Shown: positions 35,587 through 45,100 of the stretch, in pieces
Layout of the letters: each line of letters begins with the position of its first letter
Numbering within the stretch: the first letter of the stretch is position 1
Source: Reclinomonas americana ATCC 50394
Lineage: Eukaryota; Jakobida; Jakobea; Jakobida
NCBI GenBank assembly: GCA_048213135.1
Contig: PS015010.1
Location: 496,001-560,000 of the forward strand
Direction: 5' to 3'
Length of the DNA: 64,000 nt
Translations under genes and position numbers: made by a program
Notes under the pieces: model-generated
Databases searched by the model: none
What the model was told of the DNA's origin: nothing
What the model saw: only the letters and a program-made list of their open reading frames with translations

Positions 35587-36648
35587 TTATGGTTTCGTCA
35601 CTTTGCCCAATACGATCTTAGCTTTAGGCTTGATTGTGAGCAGACCGGTGAGGATAATGGTATCGCCGGCTTTCAGTCCCGATGTGATCTCTACATTTGA
35701 AGAATCCCGTATGCCGGTAGTCACTGTTTCCATGGAGGCAATGCCACCACGGTATACGATCACTTCCTTGGTCCTGGCCTTAGGTATTACAGCCTGGGAA
35801 GGGATCATGAGGGCGGCATCGTTCTTTCCCAAAGGAATCTGCACTTTTACGAATGATCCCGGAATAAGTTGTGCATCGGGTTTATCAACCACGGCCCTTA
35901 CTTTCAGGCTGCGGCTTTCTTCCGCGATATCATTTTCCGTAGCGATCACACGGGCTGCATAATTTTTAGTACTTCCTTCAGATGAGAAACTCACCATATG
36001 CCCGGGCTGCATCTGCGTTCCGTATTTTTCCGGAACGGTGAATTCCATTTTCAGCTGGCTCACCTTACGCAGGGTGGTAATAAGTGTCGCAGGGCTTACA
36101 TAAGCGCCCATGCTGATGTTGCGCAGCCCCAGCTTACCGCTGAAAGGCGCCCTGAGCGATGTTTTGGAAATACTGGTTTTGATGATGCTGATATCGGCGA
36201 TGATGTTGTTCATCGACAGGCGGTTAAGATCCACTTCCTGCTGACTTACACCCTGTATCTTGGCCAGTTCTTCATAGCGGCTGAGGGTTTGCTGCGCTAC
36301 TTTGAGTTGTACTTCGAGTTTTTTGAGTTGCGCCTGCAGGTCGCCGTCATACAGTTTTACCAGGACGGCGCCCTGGCTTACATTGGCCCCTTCTTTAAAA
36401 TAAATGCCGGTTACACGGCCGGCCACTTCAGGATGTATTTCAGTTTCTTCAAAAGGCGTGAGGCTGCCCGGCATTTCGATGTCCTGCGACAACGCCTGCG
36501 GGGTTACCACATAGCCTTCCACGCGGGAAGGAGGGCGGGGTGCATTTTTTTTGGCCGCAGCGTCTTTGTCTTTTGAGCTGCAGGCACTGAGGAACAGGCT
36601 GGTCAGGAGTACAGCAGAGGTCCATTTCCAATACGATCGTACCATCAT
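35587..36648 (-). CDS. RND efflux periplasmic adaptor (membrane fusion protein)
   Basis: The 353-residue protein has a lipoprotein signal (VLLTSLFLSACSSKD, lipid-bearing Cys near 23), a barrel-sandwich/lipoyl region split by a short coiled-coil (about 45-170, with EVAGRVTGIYFKEGANVSQG and RAPFSGKLGLRNI), and beta-barrel and membrane-proximal parts. It links pump and TolC-like channel in the periplasm. It is the first gene of the operon, 12 bp before the pump gene. The start could be the first or second Met of MMVRSYWK. Confidence 0.94.
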   Translation of the reverse strand: MMVRSYWKWTSAVLLTSLFLSACSSKDKDAAAKKNAPRPPSRVEGYVVTPQALSQDIEMPGSLTPFEETEIHPEVAGRVTGIYFKEGANVSQGAVLVKLYDGDLQAQLKKLEVQLKVAQQTLSRYEELAKIQGVSQQEVDLNRLSMNNIIADISIIKTSISKTSLRAPFSGKLGLRNISMGAYVSPATLITTLRKVSQLKMEFTVPEKYGTQMQPGHMVSFSSEGSTKNYAARVIATENDIAEESRSLKVRAVVDKPDAQLIPGSFVKVQIPLGKNDAALMIPSQAVIPKARTKEVIVYRGGIASMETVTTGIRDSSNVEITSGLKAGDTIILTGLLTIKPKAKIVLGKVTKP

Positions 36649-36756
36649 CTGTGTTTAAACATTAATATGGGTAAAAAATACAGGCTCTAAGTTCAATAAT
36701 TAAGCCGAAAGGGAAACCGGAAAAATTACGAACGGGCAAATGGTAGGATGGGGACG

Positions 36757-37884
36757 TTAAGCGATTGTTACCACTTTCACGGTCTGGCGGATGCGGGCCG
36801 CCTGGTGGATCAGTTCCTGTTTCTCTTTGCTAACGATGGTGATATGTCCCATTTTGCGGCCGGGCTTTGTTTCGGCCTTACCATAAATATGTACGAATAC
36901 ATTTTCCAGTTCCATAATACTGTTCAGGCCTTCATATACCGCCGGTCCGCTGCAACCGGGCGCCCCCAGCAGGTTAACGATGGCGGCGGGTAATATGGTT
37001 TCGGTACTTCCTAAAGGATAATTGAGGAGAATTCTCCACAACATATCAAATTGTGAGGAGAAATTACCTTCAATGGTATGGTGCCCGCTGTTGTGAACAC
37101 GGGGTGCCGTTTCATTCACGAGTACATTATCCTCTTTATCTATAAACAGTTCAACAGCAAAAATGCCGGGGCTTTTCAGCTCCTTTACCACTTTAAGAGC
37201 GATAGCTTCCACACGCCAGAGGATCTTTTCGGGGAGGTCAGCCGGGCTGATCTGGTAGTCGAGCAGGTTGAGGCGGGGATCAAACACCATATCCACCGGG
37301 GGGTACAGTGCCGTATTTCCTGTGGCGTCAATGGCGATGATCATGGCGATCTCTTTCTTAATGTCCACCATTTTTTCCAGTACCGACGGGGCGTCAAAAC
37401 CTTTGTCAAGGTCGGCTGCGCTTTGCAGCACCTCCACGCCACGCCCGTCATAACCGCCCATGCCCAGCTTGTGCACGGCAGGCAGGAAGGAACTCTGCTG
37501 TTTCAGCTCCGCCTGGTTTTGCGTGATCACAAAGGCGGAACTGGGGATATCATGACTGTGGTAGAATTGCTTTTGCAGGATCTTGTCGCGTATAATGCGG
37601 AGTGCTGACGGTTTAGGGTAGATTTTCACGCCCTCGGCTTCCAGTTTTTCCAGGGCCTCCACGTTCACTTTTTCTATTTCTATGGTAATGGCGTCGAGTC
37701 CTTTGCCAAAGCGGTATACGTCGTCAAAACTGGTGATATCGCCTGTAGTGAAATGATGGCACAGGTGGGCGGAAGGGCAGGAGGGGTCATTCTCCATTAC
37801 ATGCGTTTGCACAGGGTAATTGGCCGCAGCCTGTAATAACATACGGCCCAGCTGGCCGCCTCCGAGAATGCCGACGTTCATCAT
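36757..37884 (-). CDS. purK: N5-carboxyaminoimidazole ribonucleotide synthase
   Basis: The ATP-grasp enzyme makes N5-CAIR from AIR, bicarbonate and ATP. The start chosen is the ATG at 37884 (or the next codon, 37881), giving MMNVGILGGGQLGRML; the frame is open to 37905 but that extension overlaps the -7 element. ATP-grasp motifs include KLGMGGYDGRGV and the late NETAPRVHNSGHHTIEG, giving about 375 residues, normal for PurK. Its product is used by PurE, encoded 5.8 kb downstream beyond an efflux operon. Confidence 0.95.
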   Translation of the reverse strand: MMNVGILGGGQLGRMLLQAAANYPVQTHVMENDPSCPSAHLCHHFTTGDITSFDDVYRFGKGLDAITIEIEKVNVEALEKLEAEGVKIYPKPSALRIIRDKILQKQFYHSHDIPSSAFVITQNQAELKQQSSFLPAVHKLGMGGYDGRGVEVLQSAADLDKGFDAPSVLEKMVDIKKEIAMIIAIDATGNTALYPPVDMVFDPRLNLLDYQISPADLPEKILWRVEAIALKVVKELKSPGIFAVELFIDKEDNVLVNETAPRVHNSGHHTIEGNFSSQFDMLWRILLNYPLGSTETILPAAIVNLLGAPGCSGPAVYEGLNSIMELENVFVHIYGKAETKPGRKMGHITIVSKEKQELIHQAARIRQTVKVVTIA

Positions 37885-37887
37885 GCG

Positions 37888-37896
37888 GCAAAGATA
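37888..37896 (-). promoter_or_regulatory. -7 element of purK, nearly leaderless
   Basis: The minus strand reads TATCTTTGC and ends 3 bp before the first ATG. Just upstream is a run of AATTGTCA/GATTGTCG words (37897-37925) that offers TTG triplets 14 and 22 bp away. Transcription would begin at or within the start codon. Confidence 0.6.
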
Positions 37897-37991
37897 ATTT
37901 GACAATTCGACAATCTGACAATTTGAAAATGGAAGAATTCATGCCATCCGGCGGGAAAAGTTGTATCAATATGCGGATTCCATCCGGCTAC

Positions 37992-38020
37992 TTGCTACTC
38001 ACTACTAAATACTATATTTG
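37992..38020 (+). promoter_or_regulatory. Promoter of hppD with a 150-nt leader
   Basis: TTG (37992-37994), an 18-bp spacer and TATATTTG (38013-38020) match the phylum's housekeeping promoter. The TTG lies in a CTACTTGCTACTCACTACT repeat of the same family as 39301-39341. The leader (38025-38169) holds a 30-codon frame (38030-38122) with no evident Shine-Dalgarno; I see no riboswitch fold. Confidence 0.6.
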
Positions 38021-38169
38021 TGTCACCTGATGGTACCTGATTATCCACATAAACTCTTTTCCGACAAACGTAAGCGTTACAGTCTGCTCATGCTTACGCT
38101 GGCTATGGATTCGGCAATTTGATCTGAACCGGTACGTTTTTTTATTCAGTCATTTCAAATTACAACATC

Positions 38170-39303
38170 ATGGAAACATCCACCATACAACCCGCGGTTG
38201 CCAATGCAACGGCCGCTGATTTTCTCCCCCTGCACGGCACCGATTACGTTGAATTTTATGTAGGCAATGCCAAGCAGGCCGCCCATTTTTACAAAACCGC
38301 TTTTGGCTTCCAGTCGCTGGCTTATGCAGGTCCCGAGACAGGGGTAAAAGACAAAGCGAGTTATGTAATCCGGCAGAACAAACTCACGTTCGTACTTACC
38401 ACGCCGCTGCGCACCGATAATCCTATTGCCGATCACATCTACAAACACGGCGATGGCGTGAAAGTGCTGGCGCTGAAAGTAGACGATGCCACACGTTCCT
38501 TCAAAGAGACCACTAAAAGAGGTGCAAAACCTTACCTGGAGCCAACTGTACTGAAAGATAACGACGGCGAAGTGGTACTCAGTGGTATTCACACGTATGG
38601 TGATACCGTTCATTTATTTGTGGAACGCAAAAATTATAATGGTGTATTCATGCCGGGCTTTCGTGCCTGGACTTCCAATTATAACCCCGAATCCACGGGA
38701 CTGCTGTATGTAGACCATTGCGTGGGCAACGTAGGCTGGAACCAGATGAACCCCTGGGTAAAATTCTATGAAGATGTAATGGGGTTTAAGAACATCCTCA
38801 GTTTTGATGATAACGACATTTCCACCGAATACTCCGCCCTCATGAGCAAAGTGATGAGTAACGGCAACGGGTATGTGAAATTTCCTATCAATGAACCCGC
38901 CGAAGGCAAAAAGAAAAGCCAGGTAGAAGAATACCTTGATTTCTATAACGGTGAAGGCGTACAGCACGTAGCCATTGCTACGGCGGATATTGTGAAGACC
39001 GTTTCCGACCTGCAGAGCCGTGGTGTGGAGTTCCTCAGCATACCGCCCAGTTATTACGAAACGGTGCTGGAAAGGGTAGGTAAGATCGATGAAGACCTGC
39101 AACCCCTGCAGGACCTGGGCATTCTTATTGACCGTGATGATGAAGGTTATCTCCTCCAGATCTTCAGCAAACCACTGGAAGACCGCCCCACATTATTTTT
39201 CGAGATCATCCAGCGCAAAGGCGCCAAAAGTTTCGGCAAGGGCAACTTTAAAGCCCTGTTTGAAGCGCTGGAAAGAGAGCAGGATGCGAGGGGGAATTTG
39301 TAG
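38170..39303 (+). CDS. hppD: 4-hydroxyphenylpyruvate dioxygenase
   Basis: The 377-residue Fe(II) enzyme converts 4-hydroxyphenylpyruvate to homogentisate in tyrosine breakdown. The three iron ligands are in place: His in LYVDHCVGNVG, His in GVQHVAIAT, and Glu in TLFFEIIQRKG. Two vicinal-oxygen-chelate halves (about 15-160, 175-350) fit the family. No other tyrosine-degradation gene is adjacent. It ends at a shared hairpin (39341-39369) facing the large adhesin-like gene. Confidence 0.96.
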   Translation: METSTIQPAVANATAADFLPLHGTDYVEFYVGNAKQAAHFYKTAFGFQSLAYAGPETGVKDKASYVIRQNKLTFVLTTPLRTDNPIADHIYKHGDGVKVLALKVDDATRSFKETTKRGAKPYLEPTVLKDNDGEVVLSGIHTYGDTVHLFVERKNYNGVFMPGFRAWTSNYNPESTGLLYVDHCVGNVGWNQMNPWVKFYEDVMGFKNILSFDDNDISTEYSALMSKVMSNGNGYVKFPINEPAEGKKKSQVEEYLDFYNGEGVQHVAIATADIVKTVSDLQSRGVEFLSIPPSYYETVLERVGKIDEDLQPLQDLGILIDRDDEGYLLQIFSKPLEDRPTLFFEIIQRKGAKSFGKGNFKALFEALEREQDARGNL

Positions 39304-39340
39304 TGAGTCTTGAGTATAAAGTATCAAGTAGTGAGTATAA

Positions 39341-39369
39341 AGAAGGCCGGGGTTATATCCCGGCCTTCT
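39341..39369. terminator. Bidirectional hairpin between hppD and the repeat protein
   Basis: An 11-bp stem (AGAAGGCCGGG with CCCGGCCTTCT) with a 7-nt loop lies between two convergent genes. U runs are short on both sides. GAGTATAAAGTATCAAGTAG words precede it (39310-39341). Confidence 0.75.
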
Positions 39370-39395
39370 GATTGTATGAATGAAGTAAGATTGTT

Positions 39396-41861
39396 TTACC
39401 AGGAGGAGATGGCGACCCTTTTCCAGGTATTGGTAGCTACGCAAACGTAGATATAGTCTGTATCCCAGGCGATGTCGCCGGTGTTGCCGGTATCTGTTGC
39501 TGATGCCGGTGTTTTGGCATTTCTTAATCGTATCGTATTCGAATTCACATCCAGCAAAGCCGTAGGAGTTGAAGTACCGATGCCGGTATTGCCGCTTTTT
39601 AAAATGGTGAGCGCATCTGCTCTTGCAGCAGGTCCGGAACCGATCCCCACATTAAAAATACGGTCGAGGATATTGTGATGTGTTGTCGATAATGGTGTGT
39701 AGTCCGTACCATACAGGCCGACAGCCATCTCTCCCCAGGAAAAAGCGCTGTTACCCATGCCCAGTACGGAGGAATTGTTGCCCGATGCGGTTCCGCTGGC
39801 GCCCAATGCCAATGCTGTTGATCCGCTTGCGATATTGCCGCCTCCCGCAGCAAACGCATTACCCCCGCTAACCATATTGCTGGCCCCGAATGCCGCTGAT
39901 GCCTGCCCTGTCACCGTATTCCTGTCACCTGCCGCAAAGGCCTCAAACGCGGTTATTTTATTGAGAAACCCGAATACGGCGCCTGCGCTTGCCGATGCCG
40001 AATCGAGTATGCCGGCGACGATGGTGTGCCCGTATCCCGGGGCGATATAATTCTGGGTGCCGCCTACCAGCACATCTATGCCATTGATATTATTATTGAT
40101 ACCGGAGATAAGGGAACTGGTAGCTGTCACATTATTGCCCGATCCCTGTACGAAGGAGTTGGTGCCGGAGATGGTATTGCCGTTTCCGAATGCACCCGAC
40201 TGTGCCCCGCTCACATTGTTATTGGTACCTGTAACAAAGCCATTGGAACCACTTACGGTATTACTGCCGCCAAATGCCGCGGAAGATTGTCCCGCCGCGG
40301 TATTCCTGTCGCCTGTTGCAAAAGCCTCAAACGCGGTGATCTTGTTCAGGAAGCCGAATACAGCGCCTGCGCTTGCTGATGCCGAATCGAGTATGCCTGC
40401 CACAATGGTATGCCCGTATCCCGGGGCAATATAATTTTGTGTACCGCCCACCAGCACATCAATACCGTTAATGCTGTTGTTGATGCCGGAGATAAGGGAA
40501 CCGGTTGCCGTTACATTGTTGCCAGACCCCTGAACAAATGAATTGCCCCCGGAAAGCGTGTTGCCAGATCCCTGTATGAAGGAATTGGCGCCGGAGATGG
40601 TATTGGCGTTGCCAAACGCACCCGACTGCGTACCGCTCACATTGTTATTGGTTCCTGTAACAAACCCATTGGAGCCACTTACAATATTGCTGCCGCCGAA
40701 TGCCGCGGAAGCCTGTCCTGATGCGGTGTTCCGGTCGCCTGTTGCAAAAGCCTCAAACGCGGTGATCTTATTCAGGAAACCGAATACGGCGCCCGCGCTT
40801 GCTGATGCGGAGTCGAGTATGCCTGCTACGATGGTATGCCCATAACCCGGGGCGATATAATTCTGAGTGCCGCCTACCAGTACATCTACACCATTGATGT
40901 TATTATTGATGCCGGAGATAAGAGAACTGGTTGCCGTTACATTGTTGCCAGACCCCTGAACAAATGAATTGCCCCCGGAAAGCGTGTTGCCCGATCCCTG
41001 TATGAAGGAATTGGTACCCGAGATGGTATTGGCGTTCCCGAATGCGCCCGACTGCGCACCGCTCACATTGTTATTGGTGCCCGTAACAAAGCCATTAGAA
41101 CCACTTACGGTATTGCTGCCGCCGAATGCCGCGGAAGCCTGTCCTGATGCGGTATTCCTGTCACCTTGCGCAAATGCTTCAAACGCGGTGACCTTATTGA
41201 GAAAGCCGAATACGGCTGTGGCGCTGCCTGCTATGGAGTCAAGGTACCCTACAGCAATGGCATGTCCGTATCCCGGGGCGATATAATTCTGTGTACCGCC
41301 TACCAGTACGTCAACGCCATTAATGGTATTGTTGATACCCGTAACCATGGAACTGGTGGCATTGTTCACATTTCCTGTACCCACAGTGCCGCTGCCCGAA
41401 ACATCCAGTCGTACCAGCGGGTTGGTGGTACCTACTCCCAGGTTGCCGGTTGATGTGAGCCGCATCCTTTCCGTGTTGCTGGTACGGAAGACCAGTGCGT
41501 TATTATCCGTTGTGCCCAGGAAGTTGGAGGAAGGGCTGGTGCCTGCATTTCCCGTTGTGCTCCAGGCGGTATTGTTGTCGCTGAGCCAGGTCCAGCTGCT
41601 GCCGTTATAATAATAGAAGCCCGTACTGTCGGGAGCATTTTGAAAAATAAGCAAACCCGTGGCGGGTGATGCGATCGTGTTCTTTTCCGTTTTACTCATC
41701 CGGGGAATAAGCATCCCTTTTGCCGTACTTTTTACCTCAAGCATGGCGCTGGCATGTGCCGTACTTCCATCGGTGTTAATACTTACAGATTGAGCAGCGC
41801 TGATAAAAGGGGAAAGAGCAGTTAATAGAATAGCCAGTACAGGTCGTAATAAACTGTGCAT
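39396..41861 (-). CDS. Secreted Hep/Hag-like repeat protein (YadA-head style)
   Basis: The 821-residue protein has a signal peptide (ending ISAAQ near 23) and then an opening common in Bacteroidota fibre-like proteins (ASAMLEVKSTAKGMLIPRM). The main body holds four long tandem repeats that start at VGGTQNYIAPGYGH (DNA copies at 41281, 40855, 40429 and 40045, spaced 426, 426 and 384 bp, thus 142, 142 and 128 residues). Each repeat is made of 14-residue-type turns such as NTVSGSNGFVTGTN and NNVSGAQSGAFGN, the left-handed roll pattern of YadA heads. There is no YadA membrane anchor and no clear T9SS end, so attachment is unknown. A likely role is surface fibre or adhesin. The gene is alone between hppD and the kinase operon. 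Confidence 0.82.
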   Translation of the reverse strand: MHSLLRPVLAILLTALSPFISAAQSVSINTDGSTAHASAMLEVKSTAKGMLIPRMSKTEKNTIASPATGLLIFQNAPDSTGFYYYNGSSWTWLSDNNTAWSTTGNAGTSPSSNFLGTTDNNALVFRTSNTERMRLTSTGNLGVGTTNPLVRLDVSGSGTVGTGNVNNATSSMVTGINNTINGVDVLVGGTQNYIAPGYGHAIAVGYLDSIAGSATAVFGFLNKVTAFEAFAQGDRNTASGQASAAFGGSNTVSGSNGFVTGTNNNVSGAQSGAFGNANTISGTNSFIQGSGNTLSGGNSFVQGSGNNVTATSSLISGINNNINGVDVLVGGTQNYIAPGYGHTIVAGILDSASASAGAVFGFLNKITAFEAFATGDRNTASGQASAAFGGSNIVSGSNGFVTGTNNNVSGTQSGAFGNANTISGANSFIQGSGNTLSGGNSFVQGSGNNVTATGSLISGINNSINGIDVLVGGTQNYIAPGYGHTIVAGILDSASASAGAVFGFLNKITAFEAFATGDRNTAAGQSSAAFGGSNTVSGSNGFVTGTNNNVSGAQSGAFGNGNTISGTNSFVQGSGNNVTATSSLISGINNNINGIDVLVGGTQNYIAPGYGHTIVAGILDSASASAGAVFGFLNKITAFEAFAAGDRNTVTGQASAAFGASNMVSGGNAFAAGGGNIASGSTALALGASGTASGNNSSVLGMGNSAFSWGEMAVGLYGTDYTPLSTTHHNILDRIFNVGIGSGPAARADALTILKSGNTGIGTSTPTALLDVNSNTIRLRNAKTPASATDTGNTGDIAWDTDYIYVCVATNTWKRVAISSW

Positions 41862-42195
41862 TGGTTAAGGTTTAGGTTTAGTGAATCGTCAGCACAGGGC
41901 GGGAAGTGCGCCAAGATAAGCATTTTTAGATTTTGTAAGACAGGCTTTTACGATATCGCCGCAGGCCTTCCTTATTTCCTACTGGGCAATTTTCTTTGGA
42001 ATAATTATTGCCCCTTTAGTCAGCACATATATAAACGACCGGAAAGCCCCGTCCATACGGCCACAGAAACCATGTACCAGGGAGAATATGTTTACGCTCT
42101 GTGGAATAATTTCCTCATATCCGTTTATATCCAGGTTGGTATTCATAATATATCCAGGTTGGTATTCATAATAAAACACCGCAAACACTGCACCC
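41862..42195 (+). other. 334-bp spacer before the kinase operon, with a 23-bp tandem repeat
   Basis: No gene is visible. Two perfect adjacent copies of a 23-bp unit (starting TATATCCAGGTTGGT and ending ATTCATAA) lie at 42126-42148 and 42149-42171, ending 24 bp before the ATG of the poly-HAMP kinase. That position fits an operator or a recent slippage duplication. No convincing TAnnTTTG element was found between the repeat and the ATG. Confidence 0.85.
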
Positions 42196-45100
42196 ATGAG
42201 TAATCAGAAAACCCGGACCGGCAACTCCCTCAACGGATCAGGCACACTCGCCAATCCGCTTCCCAAAAAATTGAAACGAACCGGCAGCAGTATCAAACAG
42301 CGATCACCTGTGCGAAAAAAGGATGGCGGGGAAATGACGGAAAGCTTCAATAACAAGCAACTGCTGAAAGTACTCACGGAAATAAAAAATGGCAACTTCT
42401 CCGTACGTATGCCCATCGATGAAGTGGGGCTGAACGGTAAAATATGCGATACCCTCAACGATATCATTACCCTCAATGCCAGGATGATGATAGAATTTAC
42501 CAAAGCGGGCAACATCATCGGTAAACAGGGGAAACTCACACAACGTATTGAAGTGCCCAATGCCAAAGGTTCCTGGGGCATGGGCGTTGACTCGCTCAAT
42601 ACCCTTATCTCCGATCTTGTGCATCCCACCATTGAAATTGCGCATGTGATCAGTTCTGTGGCCAAGGGTAACCTGTCGCAGGAAATGCCACTCGAAATTG
42701 GCGGGCATGCGCTGAGAGGGGAATTTTCCCGTATCGCGAAGGAAGTGAATGACATGGTGAAACAGTTGAACCTGTTCTCCATGGAAGTAACCCGTGTGGC
42801 ACGAGAAGTGGGTTCCGAAGGTAAACTGGGCGGACAGGCGAAAGTAAAAGGCGTAGCCGGCGTATGGAAAGACCTCACAGATTCCGTGAACCAGATGGGC
42901 AGTAACCTTACCGCCCAGGTACGTAATATCGCTGAAGTGACCACCGCCGTGGCCAAAGGCGATCTGTCCAAAAAAATTACCGTGGATGTAAAAGGAGAGA
43001 TCCTCGAACTGAAGAATACCATCAACACCATGGTGGACCAGCTGAACTCTTTCTCCTCCGAAGTAACCCGTGTGGCATTGGAAGTGGGTACCGAAGGTAA
43101 ACTGGGCGGACAGGCCCAGGTAAAAGGTGTAGCCGGTACCTGGAAAGACCTCACCGACTCCGTGAACCAGATGGCCAGTAACCTGACCGGCCAGGTGCGT
43201 AACATCGCCGAAGTAACCACCGCCGTGGCGAAGGGTGACCTGTCACGGCAAATTACTGTGGACGTAAAAGGAGAGATACTTGAATTGAAAGATACCATCA
43301 ACACCATGGTGGACCAGCTGAACTCTTTCTCTTCCGAAGTAACCCGTGTGGCGAGGGAAGTAGGTTCCGAAGGTAAGCTGGGCGGACAGGCGAAAGTAAA
43401 AGGTGTGGGCGGTGTATGGAAAGACCTTACCGATTCCGTGAACCAGATGGCCAGTAACCTGACCGGCCAGGTGCGTAATATCGCGGAAGTAACTACAGCC
43501 GTGGCGAAAGGCGACTTGTCGAGAAAGATCACTGTGGATGTACGCGGCGAAATTCTTGAACTGAAAGATACCATCAACACCATGGTGGACCAGCTGAACT
43601 CTTTCTCCTCAGAAGTAACCCGTGTGGCATTGGAAGTGGGTACCGAAGGTAAGCTGGGCGGACAGGCGCAGGTAAAAGGCGTAGCCGGTACATGGAAAGA
43701 TCTTACCGATTCCGTGAATGGTATGGCCAGTAACCTGACCGGGCAGGTGCGTAACATCGCTGAAGTAACCACCGCCGTGGCCAAAGGTGATCTGTCAAGA
43801 AAAATTACCGTGGATGTAAAAGGAGAGATCCTTGAATTGAAAAATACCATCAACACCATGGTGGACCAGCTCAACTCGTTCGGCTCCGAAGTAACCCGTG
43901 TGGCAAGGGAAGTGGGTTCCGAAGGTAAACTGGGCGGACAGGCGCAGGTGCCCGGTGTAGCCGGTACCTGGAAAGATCTGACCGACTCTGTAAACGTAAT
44001 GGCGGGTAACCTTACTTCGCAGGTGCGTAACATCGCAGAAGTAACCACTGCCGTGGCAACAGGTGACCTGTCGAGGAAGATTGATGTGAATGTAAAAGGA
44101 GAGATCCTCGAATTGAAGAATACCATCAACACCATGGTGGAACAATTGAGAAGCTTCGCTTCCGAAGTAACCCGTGTGGCGAGGGAAGTGGGCTCTGAAG
44201 GTAAACTCGGCGGACAGGCGGCGGTAAAAGACGTGGGTGGTGTATGGAAAGACCTGACCGATTCCGTGAATGGTATGGCCAGTAACCTTACCGACCAGGT
44301 GCGTAATATCGCTGAAGTAACCACCGCGGTGGCGAAAGGTGACCTGTCCAGGAAAATTACCGTGGATGTAAAAGGAGAGATCCGCGAATTGAAAGATACC
44401 ATCAACACGATGGTGGATCAGCTCAACGCGTTTGGTTCCGAAGTAACCCGTGTGGCGAGGGAAGTGGGCTCCGAAGGTAAGTTGGGCGGACAGGCCGACG
44501 TACCGGGTGTTGCGGGTACCTGGAAAGACCTGACCGACTCTGTAAATAAAATGGCGAGTAACCTCACCTCGCAGGTGCGTAACATCGCGGAAGTAACCAC
44601 CGCTGTGGCGAATGGTGACCTGTCGAGGAAGATTGGTGTGGATGTAAAAGGCGAGATCCTCGAATTGAAAAATACCATCAATACCATGGTGGACCAGCTC
44701 CGCGGCTTCGCATCCGAAGTAACCCGTGTGGCGAGGGAAGTGGGTACCGAAGGTAAACTGGGCGGACAGGCGAATGTGCCTGGTGTGGCCGGTACCTGGA
44801 AAGATTTAACGGACTCCGTAAACCAGATGGCGGGCAACCTGACCGACCAGGTGCGTAACATCGCCGATGTGGCCATCGCCGTGGCGAATGGTGATATGTC
44901 GAAAAAAATTACGGTGGATGTTCGCGGAGAGATCCTGCAGTTGAAAGAAACACTCAACACCATGGTGGACCAGTTGCGTGCCTTCGCATCCGAAGTAACC
45001 CGTGTGGCGAGGGAGGTGGGTACCGATGGTAAACTCGGCGGACAGGCATTCGTACCCGGTGTGGCGGGTACGTGGAAAGATCTGACGGATTCCGTGAACC

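Noticed and set aside
38030-38122. 30-codon frame in the hppD leader as a leader peptide
   Set aside because: Only two Tyr codons, no ribosome-binding site and no terminator or antiterminator hairpins after it.
40045-41286. Regularly spaced repeats at 39.4-41.9 kb and 42.8-45.8 kb as a possible CRISPR array
   Set aside because: Periods are 384-426 bp and 276 bp, the repeats are coding in one frame, and there are no short direct repeats with unique spacers or cas genes.
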